Assembly (NCBI GenBank): GCA_965204565.1
Contig: CBDBEU010000004.1
Span: 434,001-498,000, forward strand
Reading direction: 5' to 3'
Length of the DNA stretch: 64,000 nt
DNA from: CBDBEU01 sp965204565
Lineage (GTDB): Bacteria > Pseudomonadota > Alphaproteobacteria > Rhizobiales > TMED25
Below, piece by piece: positions 46,379 through 55,071 of this stretch (the first letter of the stretch is position 1; every line of letters begins with the position of its first letter). The position numbers were made by a program, and so were the translations under genes. Under the pieces are notes generated by a model. The model saw only the letters and a list, made by a program, of their open reading frames with translations, was not told where the DNA came from and made no database searches.

Positions 46379-47008
46379 ATGGTGGCGCCGCAAAGCGCCA
46401 GCCAGGACATATTATTCGCCCCATCGGCGCAGCGTAATTTCGCACCGATCCTGAGTACTCTTGAAGATGTGCCGCCGAATGAGGGGCGGGTTCTGGAAGT
46501 GGCAAGCGGCACCGGTCAGCATATTGCCGGCGTTGCCGGAAATTTTTCCGCCATTGAGTGGATCCCCAACGACATCAACCCGCAGGCAAGATGCAGCATT
46601 GCCGCGCGCAAGGAAAACAGGGTCTTGCAAATTTGGCCGCGCCGCTCAGTCTCGACGTCACGCGCACTGGCTGGTTTGAAGACATTGTTCCCCCGCTTCA
46701 GGCGATACTGGCGATCAACCTTATCTACATCGCACCCTGGCAGGCCTGCCTTGGCGTGCTCGATGGCGCGGGTGCATTGCTCGGCGAGGGTGACATGGTG
46801 TTTTTCTATGGCTGTTTTTCGCGCGGTAGCGAATATTTGTTACCGTCAAATGCCGATTTCGATCACAGCCTCAAGCGCCGGACCCCGCAATGGGGGGCGC
46901 GACACGGACGATGTCGCCTCAGCTGCACGTGCGCACGGTTTGGAGCTTGCGCAGATCATCGACATGCCCGCCAACAATCTGGTGCTGGTCCTGAGGCTGG
47001 CAGGGTGA
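46379..47008 (+). pseudogene. DUF938-type SAM-dependent methyltransferase, frameshifted
   Basis: Starts SAPSAQRNFAPI-like and shows the SAM-binding motif VLEVASGTGQHIAGVAGNFS. Near 46590 the frame shifts; the middle part (LDVTRTGWFEDIVPPLQAIL, NLIYIAPWQACLGVLDGAG, EGDMVFFYGCFSRG) is in another frame. Near 46890 it returns to the first frame (DDVASAARAHGLELAQIIDM). Two compensating indels leave a gene that cannot give the normal protein of about 205 residues. Confidence 0.78.
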
Positions 47009-47053
47009 AGGTTCGTGCAAACTGTAACCGCGAGGTTGCCGGAAAAACACGCG

Positions 47054-47440
47054 TCAGATCAGCCGTGCGCCGTTGGGGACCTTGATCTGGGTGCCGATGA
47101 GCACGATCTCGCCAGCGTCATCATAAAAACCCAGCGTCAGCACTTCCGACATGAAGGGGCCGATCTGGCGCGGCGGAAAATTGACCACCGCCGCTACCTG
47201 ACGGCCGATCAAAGTGTCAGGCGTGTAGTGGGTGGTGATCTGGGCCGAGCTCTTCTTGATGCCAATTTCCGGACCGAAATCGATCCATAGCTTGATTGCC
47301 GGCTTGCGTGCCTCGGGAAAGGGCTGCGCATCGGTGACGGTGCCGCAACGAATGTCGACGGCCAGAAAATCATCAAAACTGATCTCGACCGGTTTATCCC
47401 CCCATGTCTCAAGCGTCCCCCGCCGCGCCGGTAGCGGCAT
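47054..47440 (-). CDS. CsaA-like tRNA-binding (OB-fold) protein
   Basis: About 128 residues. The EMAP/CsaA OB fold is seen in FDDFLAVDIRCGTVTDAQPF, AIKLWIDFGPEIGIKKSSAQ, IGRQVAAVVNFPPRQIGPFM and the C-terminal IGTQIKVPNGARL. Such proteins bind tRNA and may act as chaperones. No start codon lies nearer the domain; ATG 47440 overlaps the upstream COQ9-like gene by 32 bases. Confidence 0.85.
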   Translation of the reverse strand: MPLPARRGTLETWGDKPVEISFDDFLAVDIRCGTVTDAQPFPEARKPAIKLWIDFGPEIGIKKSSAQITTHYTPDTLIGRQVAAVVNFPPRQIGPFMSEVLTLGFYDDAGEIVLIGTQIKVPNGARLI

Positions 47441-48080
47441 CGGACGGTGCGGGGTCGGCCTCGCGCGCGCGCTGCGCGCAGCGGGTGATCGCGCAAACCA
47501 GACTTCCGGCCAGCGATAACGGCATCTCACCACGCTCCAGCAGCCACTCACCACGTCGCAATTGCCGGTCAAGCCTTGCCATGGTGCGCGGTAGACCGGG
47601 GTCGTCTTCATCGAGCCATACAGAAGAGACATCCAGATAGATGGCGGCAAGAGCGCAGGTCTTGACTTGGCCGCGCAGACCGGGTGATGCACCTCCGGCG
47701 GCATCGAGGATCCAGCGCTGGCTTTGCAGAACGCGCATCAGACCGGTCAGCGCCGCAGCAGGGCCGGAAGAGACATTTCTTAGCGCCGGCTTGAATGGTC
47801 CAAGCGCGTCAAACCGGCACATGATGAGATCGAACAACCGGTCACGGATCGCGGGCTCGTCTTCCTGATTGCTTGCAGCAGCGAGCATTTCGTCATCGAT
47901 GCGGGCAAAAAAAGCGTTCAGTATGTGCGTGCGCGAGGAAAACTCGCGCCTCAGATCCGCGAGCGAAAACCGCGCTCGTGCGGCGATCTGGGAGAGCGTG
48001 ATCGCCTCCCAGCGCTCTTCGCTGGCAAGTTCCATCGCCGCATCGACGATACGATCACGCTTCGTGCGTCTTGCTGCCAT
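47409..48080 (-). CDS. COQ9-like protein with TetR-type N-terminus
   Basis: 223 residues from ATG 48080. The N-terminal part looks like a TetR helix-turn-helix (RIVDAAMELASEERWEAITL, SQIAARARFSLADLRREF); the C-terminal part fits COQ9 (RDRLFDLIMCRFDALGPFKP). Alphaproteobacterial COQ9 relatives are linked to ubiquinone biosynthesis as lipid-binding partners of hydroxylases. A DNA-binding role is unlikely but not excluded. Confidence 0.8.
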   Translation of the reverse strand: MAARRTKRDRIVDAAMELASEERWEAITLSQIAARARFSLADLRREFSSRTHILNAFFARIDDEMLAAASNQEDEPAIRDRLFDLIMCRFDALGPFKPALRNVSSGPAAALTGLMRVLQSQRWILDAAGGASPGLRGQVKTCALAAIYLDVSSVWLDEDDPGLPRTMARLDRQLRRGEWLLERGEMPLSLAGSLVCAITRCAQRAREADPAPSDAATGAAGDA

Positions 48081-48168
48081 TTGTCCTGTCCCACACCCAC
48101 GCAAGCCGCCAGCATAGGCTGGCCGCATACAAGTTCAAGGAGAGGGCAAATTCAAGCAAGGTAAGCCG

Positions 48169-48990
48169 TCAGCCAGCGAGTTCGCGCCCGCGTTTGGCCG
48201 CCACTGCAACCGCGCGGCGCATCAGATCGGCCAACCCGCCCTCGCCCATCAGCACCTTCATTGCGGCCTCGGTGGTGCCGCCGGGCGAGGTGACGTTTTC
48301 ACGCAAGGTCGATGGCGCCTCCGGAGCGGCCGCCACCAGGGCGCCGGCGCCGGCAATGGTCTCTCGTGCCAGACGCAAGGCAAGACGCTCGTCCAGCCCG
48401 GCGGCAATGCCTGCCTCTGCCAGACACTCGGTCAGATAGAACACATAGGCTGGTCCGCTGCCCGAAACCGCGGTCACCGCATCCATCAGTGCTTCGTCGT
48501 CCACCCACTCGACCGCGCCAACCGCCTCCACCAGTCCTTCAGCGGCGTCACGCTGAGCATCGCTGGTTGCCTGATTTGCCACCAGAACCGTCATGCCATG
48601 GCCGATCGCGGCCGGTGTGTTGGGCATGGCGCGCACCACCGCTCCATCATGGCCGAGCCCGGTCTCGATATCGGCGATGGTCTGGCCGGCGGCGATGGAA
48701 AGCGCCAGCGTATCGCCACCGGCAAGCGTGCCAGCGCCCGACAGAACTCTAGCCATGATCTGTGGTTTGACCGCAAGGATGATGATTGATGCACGATCAA
48801 GCCCCGCGCAATCTGCGGCAAAGCTAACGCCCTGGGGTTCGGCCTTGGCCCTTACCGCTTCAGCCGTGGTTGGGTCGACGACAGTGATCGCGGCGGGGTT
48901 CATCCGGTGGGCGATCCAGCCTTCAAGCAGCGCACCGCCCATCCGCCCGGCGCCAATGAGAACAATACCCTCAAGGCGATCGAGCGTCAT
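48169..48990 (-). CDS. proC: Pyrroline-5-carboxylate reductase
   Basis: 273 residues, catalyses the last step of proline synthesis with NAD(P)H. N-terminal Rossmann motif IGAGRMGGALLEGW, conserved RAMPNTPAAIGHGM, and the C-terminal ProC signature region AVSGSGPAYVFYL with NVTSPGGTTEAAM. Intact, normal length. Its start overlaps the upstream YbjN gene as ATGA. Confidence 0.95.
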   Translation of the reverse strand: MTLDRLEGIVLIGAGRMGGALLEGWIAHRMNPAAITVVDPTTAEAVRAKAEPQGVSFAADCAGLDRASIIILAVKPQIMARVLSGAGTLAGGDTLALSIAAGQTIADIETGLGHDGAVVRAMPNTPAAIGHGMTVLVANQATSDAQRDAAEGLVEAVGAVEWVDDEALMDAVTAVSGSGPAYVFYLTECLAEAGIAAGLDERLALRLARETIAGAGALVAAAPEAPSTLRENVTSPGGTTEAAMKVLMGEGGLADLMRRAVAVAAKRGRELAG

Positions 48991-49487
48991 GCTTCTCCCA
49001 TGGTTTCGAACATGGCGCCTTCGATCGCCTCATTGGCGGTCTTTCCGGCACAGATGACGTCCTGGAAGCTCGGGAAATAGCGTTCGCAGGCATCAAGCGC
49101 ACAGCGCAGCATGCCTTCACATTGCGCCGTCGTGGGCTCGGTACCGCCAGCCAGCAAAAGCCCGTAGCGAAACAGCAGCACGCCCTCATCGGCCCAGACA
49201 TCGAAATGGCCAACCCACAGATGTTCGTTGACGCGCGCGGCCAACCGGCACACCTCACTCATGCGAAGCGCCGGGATCTTGACGTCAAAGATGCACGCCA
49301 GATGAAGCCCCTCAAGGTCGTCACGCCAGTTGAAGCACACCTGATAGTCGGTCCACTTGCCGGCCACCGACAGATTGATCTCATCGTCGGCGCTGCGATC
49401 AAACGGCCAATCCTGAGTCGCAGCTATTTGCTCGATGACGTCCAAGGGATGGGCGTATCGCTCGATCGACTGCTCAACTAATGCCAT
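48987..49487 (-). CDS. YbjN-domain protein
   Basis: 166 residues of the YbjN family (YQVCFNWRDDLEGLHLACIF, RLAARVNEHLWVGHFDVWAD). These are type III secretion chaperone-like folds of unknown role. The gene precedes proC with a four-base overlap, as is usual in Hyphomicrobiales. Confidence 0.88.
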   Translation of the reverse strand: MALVEQSIERYAHPLDVIEQIAATQDWPFDRSADDEINLSVAGKWTDYQVCFNWRDDLEGLHLACIFDVKIPALRMSEVCRLAARVNEHLWVGHFDVWADEGVLLFRYGLLLAGGTEPTTAQCEGMLRCALDACERYFPSFQDVICAGKTANEAIEGAMFETMGEA

Positions 49488-49718
49488 GGGAGATCCTCTC
49501 TCGACTGCTATGCCAGCTTGTGCCTGTTCGGTACTGGAGTCGAATCACGCGACATGACACAAAGTATCGTGACCGACTCGGACAAGTCCACAAAGGCTCG
49601 CGATGGTTAAGGACGAATTCCCAGATCTCGTCCAAGAATGAGCCTTTATCCCACGTTCCCCAAGTACCGTGACGTTTGCGCCTCCGACAGCCGGTAACAT
49701 GTCATATTTCAGCATGTT

Positions 49719-50180
49719 GTGTGGGCTGTAGGGGCGGATCACCCGCAGGGTGCAGGCGAAACGGGTGATATCAGGCTCGGTTTCGACAGTCGGGTGCGGT
49801 TGGAAGTCCATGGCTCGAAGATCGGTTCCGACGGTGGCCCGTTGCCGTTCCGGGAGTTGAACGAGACCCCGGGATTGCACGATATTGCCGGCGGTCCTCT
49901 CGGAGATATGCGAACCGTCCACATTCCGTGGTCGGGCTTTTGCGGCAGCGGGTCTTCGGGCGATCGGCCGGATATGATGATGTGAATGACGCGGACCGTC
50001 CGGCGCTCGATCCGTTGATGCGGCAGGTGGTCGGAGGGCATGGCGTTGATGCCGAGGCTGCGTCCGCCGGCCGGATGGGTCGGTTCGAGACCGAGGTGTC
50101 GGCGGTAACCGACAATCGCGGTGCGCCGGCGGACATATCCGGTCAATGGATCGATCGGGGGATTGATCGGGCTCACGCCG
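49719..50180 (+). mobile_element. IS1380-family transposase fragment, frameshifted
   Basis: The N-terminal part of an IS1380 transposase is readable (VRLEVHGSKIGSDGGPLPFR, ELNETPGLHDIAGG). After a frameshift near 49930 it continues VGLLRQRVFGRSAGYDDVND, MGRFETEVS and DISGQWIDRG. The catalytic remainder is missing, because sequence near 50180 passes into a thioredoxin-like remnant on the minus strand. Confidence 0.75.
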
Positions 50181-50457
50181 CGATGGCGCCTATACTCGTC
50201 CCAGTCGACATTTATGAAGGTAATGGCCTTGTTGTAGGTGGGGTACTCGCACGGAGCTTTGTCAGCACACGCTCCTGGCGCGCGCAGGTTGTTCACCACT
50301 CGGCCTTGTAATCAATCAGGACAGTCTCGCCGCGGCTGACGGCAGCTTCTATTGCCCCTAGCGTATATGTGACGATGCCCTCGCCGGCCTGTGCGGACAT
50401 GGGAACCATGCTCGCAAACCACGCCAGTGCGAGGAGCCCTGACAACATGCTTTTCAT
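50180..50457 (-). pseudogene. Secreted thioredoxin-like protein with TGA at the first active-site Cys, truncated
   Basis: From ATG 50457 (AAGGAG before it) a signal peptide of about 23 residues is followed by TYTLGAIEAAVSRGETVLID and YKAEW. Codon 55 is TGA (50293-50295) where the family has the first Cys of CTTC; the frame continues TTCARQERVLTKLRA. A frameshift near 50240 leads to YNKAITFINVDWDEYRRH, where IS1380 DNA cuts the gene. It would have paired with the CcdA-like protein beside it. Confidence 0.7.
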
Positions 50458-50484
50458 ATGTGCTCTCCTTACCTTGCCAGCAAT

Positions 50485-51202
50485 TCAAAGTGAGACTGAA
50501 AGATCCTGCAGCCACACGGGCAGGACACTCAGCACCCAACCCTCGAGGCGTTGGTGCCATCCAAGCAGAATGCCAATCCCGACCGCGATCAGCGCTACCG
50601 CCATAATCAATTTCGACTTGCCGGTTATTTTCCGAAAACGCGCCTGCCTGCGCGCTATGGCTCCGCGCGTTCCGTAGGCAAGCACCACAATCACCGTTGA
50701 TGTGCCGGCTGCAAAACTCGCCATGATCGCCGCCGCCCAAGCGAGCGAGTGCCCCTGCGATGCCAACGAAATCGCACCGCCAAGCGTCGGTCCGATACAC
50801 GGTGACCAGGCTGCCCCAAGCACCATGCCGCCGATGAAATGCCCGGCCAGCCCGTTCGATCCTTGGAACGTGTCAAGCTGTTGATCCGCATGCCCGGAAA
50901 TTCCCGCTGTCGCCGCGGCAAAGCGCATGTTGAGTGCCGGCATGATCTACACCATCCCGAAACAGATCATCGCCACCGCTGCGATCTGCGTCATCCGGTC
51001 TGCGTCCAGCCCGATTGCCCGCCCTGCCGCCGCAATGCCGACACCGACAATGACGAACGCCGTGCTGAGCCCCGCCGCAAGCGCGACAGGCCCCAAACGG
51101 CTCTTGCCTGAGGGCAGAACCCAGAATAATCGGCAATATCGGCAGGACGCACGGATTGATCAAAGCCAGCAGGCCGGCACCATATCCAAACAACAGGTCC
51201 AA
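50485..51202 (-). pseudogene. CcdA-like cytochrome c biogenesis / thiol-disulfide membrane protein, broken
   Basis: Begins GYGAGLLALINPCVLPILPI with the first redox Cys. A frameshift near 51110 leads to SRLGPVALAAGLSTAFVIVG, and an in-frame TAG at 50947-50949 precedes IMPALNMRF. The rest contains GAAWSPCIGPTLGGAI with the second redox Cys. CcdA proteins move electrons from cytoplasmic thioredoxin to periplasmic thiol proteins. At least two lesions disable this copy. Confidence 0.78.
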
Positions 51203-51614
51203 GGTCAGACAATTCCTGTCGGGGTGAAACGGGGGGATTTCAACAGCCCATCCGGTGCGCAAATTCGTCGCCAATGTCCAACCACAAGCATGTCGCAGCC
51301 GATCAATATCTCTTGAGGCAGGACAGGAGTGATACCGCGAGGCCAATATTGTTGGGAAGCGGTTGGCCAAGCCCCAAGCGGGAGAGTTTGGCACTGATAA
51401 ACTTATAATATGAGTGGCGCATTTGCGGCGCTGAGCCCGCCAACTCCCAAGAACGGACTTGCTATACCGTCGGAGGAATGTCTGAAAAGCGAAGTCGGGC
51501 GATGCGTCTGGAACTATCCTGGTCTTCATCAACAAGCCCGCCGCTCACTGTGGCCAACAACTTGACTGAATTGATCTTCAATCTCTCCCGAATCCGGACC
51601 CGGATTGTCTCTGC
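51203..51614. other. Spacer without recognisable gene
   Basis: About 410 bases between the CcdA and cupin remnants. No family resemblance is seen in either strand. Likely the former promoter region and decayed sequence. Confidence 0.35.
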
Positions 51615-52081
51615 CTACTCGACGTCTTTCGTGTCCGGCGAAAATCCCGTCTCATAATGCGGACCGCTCATGGTGCTATCCGCCGCCATGCCGACAATGC
51701 CGTGCGACATATCCTTGATCGCCAGAAACACAAGATCGCCGTCCGCGGTTGCAATGGTTGCATGAACCTTGTTGGCCGGCAGATAGACAACCGTGCCGGG
51801 GCCGGCGATACGATCGTCCTCGCCTTCCATTCGGACCCGCATGTTGCCTGAAACAACATAGTTCCACTGCTCGTTGGGGTGGCTGTGAAGGCGTGCGCCC
51901 GTTCCCTTTGGTTGAAAATCGAACCGACCTGGATTCTGTCTCCTTCAACAACCGGGCCGTGCGCTGTGGAATACCCGGTTCCCGCATCAATGCCGACCAT
52001 CTTCGCCAACTCAAAAAGATGGCCTCCAACGCCTGCTTTGACGGCACCGGGTGTTTTCGTCTCGGTATCTTTGTCCTGCAT
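51615..52081 (-). pseudogene. Cupin-domain protein, frameshifted
   Basis: From ATG 52081 the protein reads HLFELAKMVGIDAGTGYSTA and QVGSIFNQRERA. A shift near 51905 moves to ARLHSHPNEQWNYVVSGNMR (metal-binding His/Glu motif), GPGTVVYLPANKVHATIATA and a stop at 51615. The complete protein would have about 155 residues. Confidence 0.72.
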
Positions 52082-52210
52082 CTTGCCTCCGAATGTGTTT
52101 GTCGCAGCCAGCCGGTCAGGAGTTGGCAGTAAGATCAGCATAAAATGTGGCGCGGTGCGCCGCTCAAATCAACTCATGGGCGAGTTGAGACGGTCTAGCG
52201 GTGATGGCCT

Positions 52211-52807
52211 TCACGGGTCCATCTCGATCCAGCCGGGCAGCGTTTCACAGCGCGCCAGCCAGGCCTCAACCTGCGGATAGGGATCGAGCGGCACGTGGCC
52301 TTCGGGCGCTCGCTTCACATAAGGATAGCAGGCGATATCGGCCTGGCTCGCCCGCCCCAGGGCCAGCCAGTCGCCGGTGCGCGAGAGTTGCCGCTCCAAA
52401 ACCTCCAGCGCCATCCTGCCGTCCTGCAGATACCCTTCCAGGTTTTCCGGCCGGCGATTGTAGACTGCAACACCGCGCGCCCATTGCAGGCCAAACTGAA
52501 CCTCGTCCTGGGCAAAAGACATCCATTGCATGACTTCCGCCATGCCGAGCGGGTCGGTGGGCAGCCAGATTTCGCCCCCGAACTTGCGCGCGATATAGAC
52601 AAGGTGCACCGTTGAATCCCAGAAAACCTTGACCTCGATCTCCATCACCGGCACCTGACCGCGCGGATTGAGCGCAAGGAATTCCGGTGACTTGCGCGCG
52701 CGGTTTTCCCAATCAATACGGATGGTCTCATATGTGACGCCCAGCATCGCCGCCAGCACGCGGATCTTGAACGAGTTTCCCGACATTTCCGTCATGTAAA
52801 GTTTCAT
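52211..52807 (-). CDS. Glutathione S-transferase family protein
   Basis: 198 residues from ATG 52807. The thioredoxin-like N-terminal domain shows SGNSFKIRVLAAMLGVTYET and the cis-Pro/glutathione site NPRGQVPVME. The helical C-terminal domain has ALEVLERQLSRTGDWLALG, RASQADIACYPYV (family N-capping box) and YPQVEAWLARCETLPGW. It conjugates or isomerises electrophiles with glutathione; substrate unknown. Confidence 0.87.
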   Translation of the reverse strand: MKLYMTEMSGNSFKIRVLAAMLGVTYETIRIDWENRARKSPEFLALNPRGQVPVMEIEVKVFWDSTVHLVYIARKFGGEIWLPTDPLGMAEVMQWMSFAQDEVQFGLQWARGVAVYNRRPENLEGYLQDGRMALEVLERQLSRTGDWLALGRASQADIACYPYVKRAPEGHVPLDPYPQVEAWLARCETLPGWIEMDP

Positions 52808-53073
52808 GGCGCGTACCTTGGCTATCCCTGCCCGCCGCGCCGGCAATACAGACTTGATTGGCGCAGCGGGACGGTATGAAAGTGCGATAATCGGCCAGGG
52901 GTCAATATCTCCCAGGGTTCAATATCCCGAGGTTCTGTGCGAATGGCTGCTCAACCGCCGCTGCCCCATTGATTGCCCTGCCATCGGGCCACAATCATAG
53001 TGGTAGGGGCGCCTCCGCCGCTCATAGGGCACCAAGAGGCAGACGATGACCGCAGCCGGTCGGAAAGGTCGAC

Positions 53074-54066
53074 ATGAAGATTGTGCAGTTTCGCGAATAT
53101 GGCAGCGCCGAGGTTCTCGAATTGGTTGACGTGCCAGAACCGGTTCCAGCAATGGGAGAAATCCTTGTGCGCACCGAGGCGATTGGCGTTGGCGTGCCCG
53201 ATATCCTGATGCGTCGCGGCACCTATAACTGGATTCCGCCGCTGCCGGTGATACCGGGCAACGAACTTGCCGGCGTGGTCGAGGCGGCCGGTGACCAGAA
53301 CGGAACGGCAAAGTCCGGTGACCGGGTTTATGTCAATGCGCGCGAGCTGCCGCAACGCGGCGGCGGTTATGCTGAATTGATTTCCGTGCCGGCCTCTGCC
53401 GTGTTTACCATGCCCGATAGCGTGAGCACCGAGCAGGCTGTTACTCTGGGTAATTTTCAGCTTGCCTGGCTGTTGTTGAACTACGCCAGTGCGCCAAAGG
53501 CAGGTGATGCAATCCTCGTGCACGCGGCCGCCGGCGGTGCCGGCAGCGCACTGGTGCAGATGGCAAAACGCCAGGGCCTCACAGTTTATGGGGTCGCCGG
53601 CTCTGCGGAAAAGACGCGCTATGTGAGCGATCTTGGCGCCGATGCCACGATCGATCGCAGCGCTGAGGATATTGGCGAACAGATTGCTGCACTGACCGGC
53701 GGCACGGGCGTGAATTTCATCTATGACGCGGTTGGTGGCGATGGGTTTGCCGGCAATTTCGCCATGCTGGCGCCGATGGGCATGGTCGTCATGTTCGGCC
53801 AGATCGCCGGTTTGCCGGACCCCGATGTTCTTAACCCGATGCGCGCGCGTTTCGGCCACAGCCTGGCGCTGCGCCTGTTTTCCATCCACGTCCTCGACAA
53901 CCAGCCCGAAATCCGCCGCGGCGCCATGGAGCAGGCGATGGCAGCGGCGGCGGCGGGCGACATCGCGCCGCGCATCCATGTACGCCTGCCTCTGGCCGAA
54001 GCCGCCGAGGAGCACCGGCTTCTCGAAACCGGCGCTGTCACCGGAAAGATCGTCCTCACTCCCTAG
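53074..54066 (+). CDS. Zinc-type alcohol dehydrogenase superfamily NADPH:quinone oxidoreductase
   Basis: 330 residues of the medium-chain dehydrogenase family without zinc ligands, as in quinone/enone reductases. It has VIPGNELAGVVEAAGDQ, the cofactor fold AILVHAAAGGAGSALVQMAK and AGSAEKTRYVSDLGADATID. The end GKIVLTP is natural. Its TAG stop lies in the CTAG that flanks IS427-like copy 2, so the insertion left the protein unchanged. Confidence 0.9.
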   Translation: MKIVQFREYGSAEVLELVDVPEPVPAMGEILVRTEAIGVGVPDILMRRGTYNWIPPLPVIPGNELAGVVEAAGDQNGTAKSGDRVYVNARELPQRGGGYAELISVPASAVFTMPDSVSTEQAVTLGNFQLAWLLLNYASAPKAGDAILVHAAAGGAGSALVQMAKRQGLTVYGVAGSAEKTRYVSDLGADATIDRSAEDIGEQIAALTGGTGVNFIYDAVGGDGFAGNFAMLAPMGMVVMFGQIAGLPDPDVLNPMRARFGHSLALRLFSIHVLDNQPEIRRGAMEQAMAAAAAGDIAPRIHVRLPLAEAAEEHRLLETGAVTGKIVLTP

Positions 54067-54902
54067 GGTCCGGACTGATTAAAGCCATCATATGAGGATG
54101 GCTGCCATTGTGATTGCGGCCATGAAGACGTCTGCCCGCCGGTCATATGGCGTTGCGATGCGGCGCCAGTCCTTGAGCGGTGCGAACATGTTCTCAACCT
54201 TATGGCGCTGTTTGTATTGAATGTTGCAGAAGGAAGCGGGTGCCTTTCGTCCTGTTCGGGGCGGAATGCATGGGTTGATCCCCTTGGCTTTCAGCGCCGC
54301 GCGATCATCGTCTGAAGCGTATCCCTTATCTGCGATCGTTATAGCTTTGACGCTATCACAGAGACCCGGATACAAGAGTTTCGCACCGATATGATCCGAC
54401 AGCTGGCCAGCCGTCAGGCACATGGCCGGTGGTCGTTCGTCGCCATCGCAGACGTCATGGAGTCTGGTGTTCGACCCGCCTTTTGTGCGCCCGATGTGGC
54501 GGGGAAGAACCCCCTTTCAGAAGGCTCGACGCGGTGCGATGAGCCTTCAAGTGTGTTGCATCAATCATCAGCGTATCGGGTGGCCCGTCAGAAGCAGTCA
54601 GGTGACTGAAAATCTTGTCGAACACGCGGGGTTCGGTCCAGCGTCGAAAGCGATTGTAGAGCGTCTTGTGCGGGCCGCAGGCCGCAGCTGCGTCCTTCCA
54701 TTGCAGCCCGTGCTTCAGCACGTAGACGATGCCTGATACAACACGACGATCATCCCCCCGGGCAACTCCGTGGGACCTGGGAAAGAATGGCTCGATCTTT
54801 GACATTTGAGCGCGTGAGAGCAGAAACAGATCCGACCTGGCAAACGCCTTTGCCATCCTGAATCAGAAATCGTATTTCAATGCAAATTAATGGGCCTTGA
54901 GC
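54067..54902 (-). mobile_element. IS427-like element, copy 2 (836 bp)
   Basis: Same length and structure as copy 1, opposite orientation, flanked by CTAG at 54063-54066 and 54903-54906. Transposase frame A is 54455-54856 and frame B 54088-54423. The proteins differ from copy 1 at only a few residues (for example AFARSDLFLL versus AFAMSDPFLL), so the two are recent relatives. One copy ends its frame B slightly earlier. Confidence 0.88.
54088..54856 (-). CDS. IS427-like transposase of copy 2 (frames A and B)
   Basis: Frame A starts at ATG 54856 and carries the first catalytic Asp (TLMIDATHLKAH). Frame B has ITIADKGYASDDDRAALKA and QRHKVENMFAPLKDWRRIAT and stops at 54088 after MAAILI. The two frames join at the same AAAGGGGG run as in copy 1. 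Confidence 0.78.
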
Positions 54903-55071
54903 CTAGGTTGAGATCGCCCAATCGGTGCCGGCTGCGACCCAAGTCGCACCCAATCGACGCGGGCGTTGATTGCAGGCCCGGCCCCTGCATTGGCTTGCCC
55001 GTTTAATCTGGGCATTATTGATCCGTTGAGCAGTGCACAAATTGGCTTGTGCTGGGAAAGGGCAGGATCTG

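Noticed and set aside
50293..50295. Selenocysteine codon in the thioredoxin-like gene
   Set aside because: Position is suggestive, but a frameshift follows within about 50 bases, the gene is cut by IS1380 sequence and its CcdA partner is broken. I could not establish a SECIS hairpin by eye.
1685..51202. Recoding of TAG as an amino acid
   Set aside because: TAG serves as the natural stop of several intact genes here (2864-2866, 7673-7675, 9020-9022, 42064-42066, 42521-42523), and the interrupted genes also carry frameshifts or truncations.
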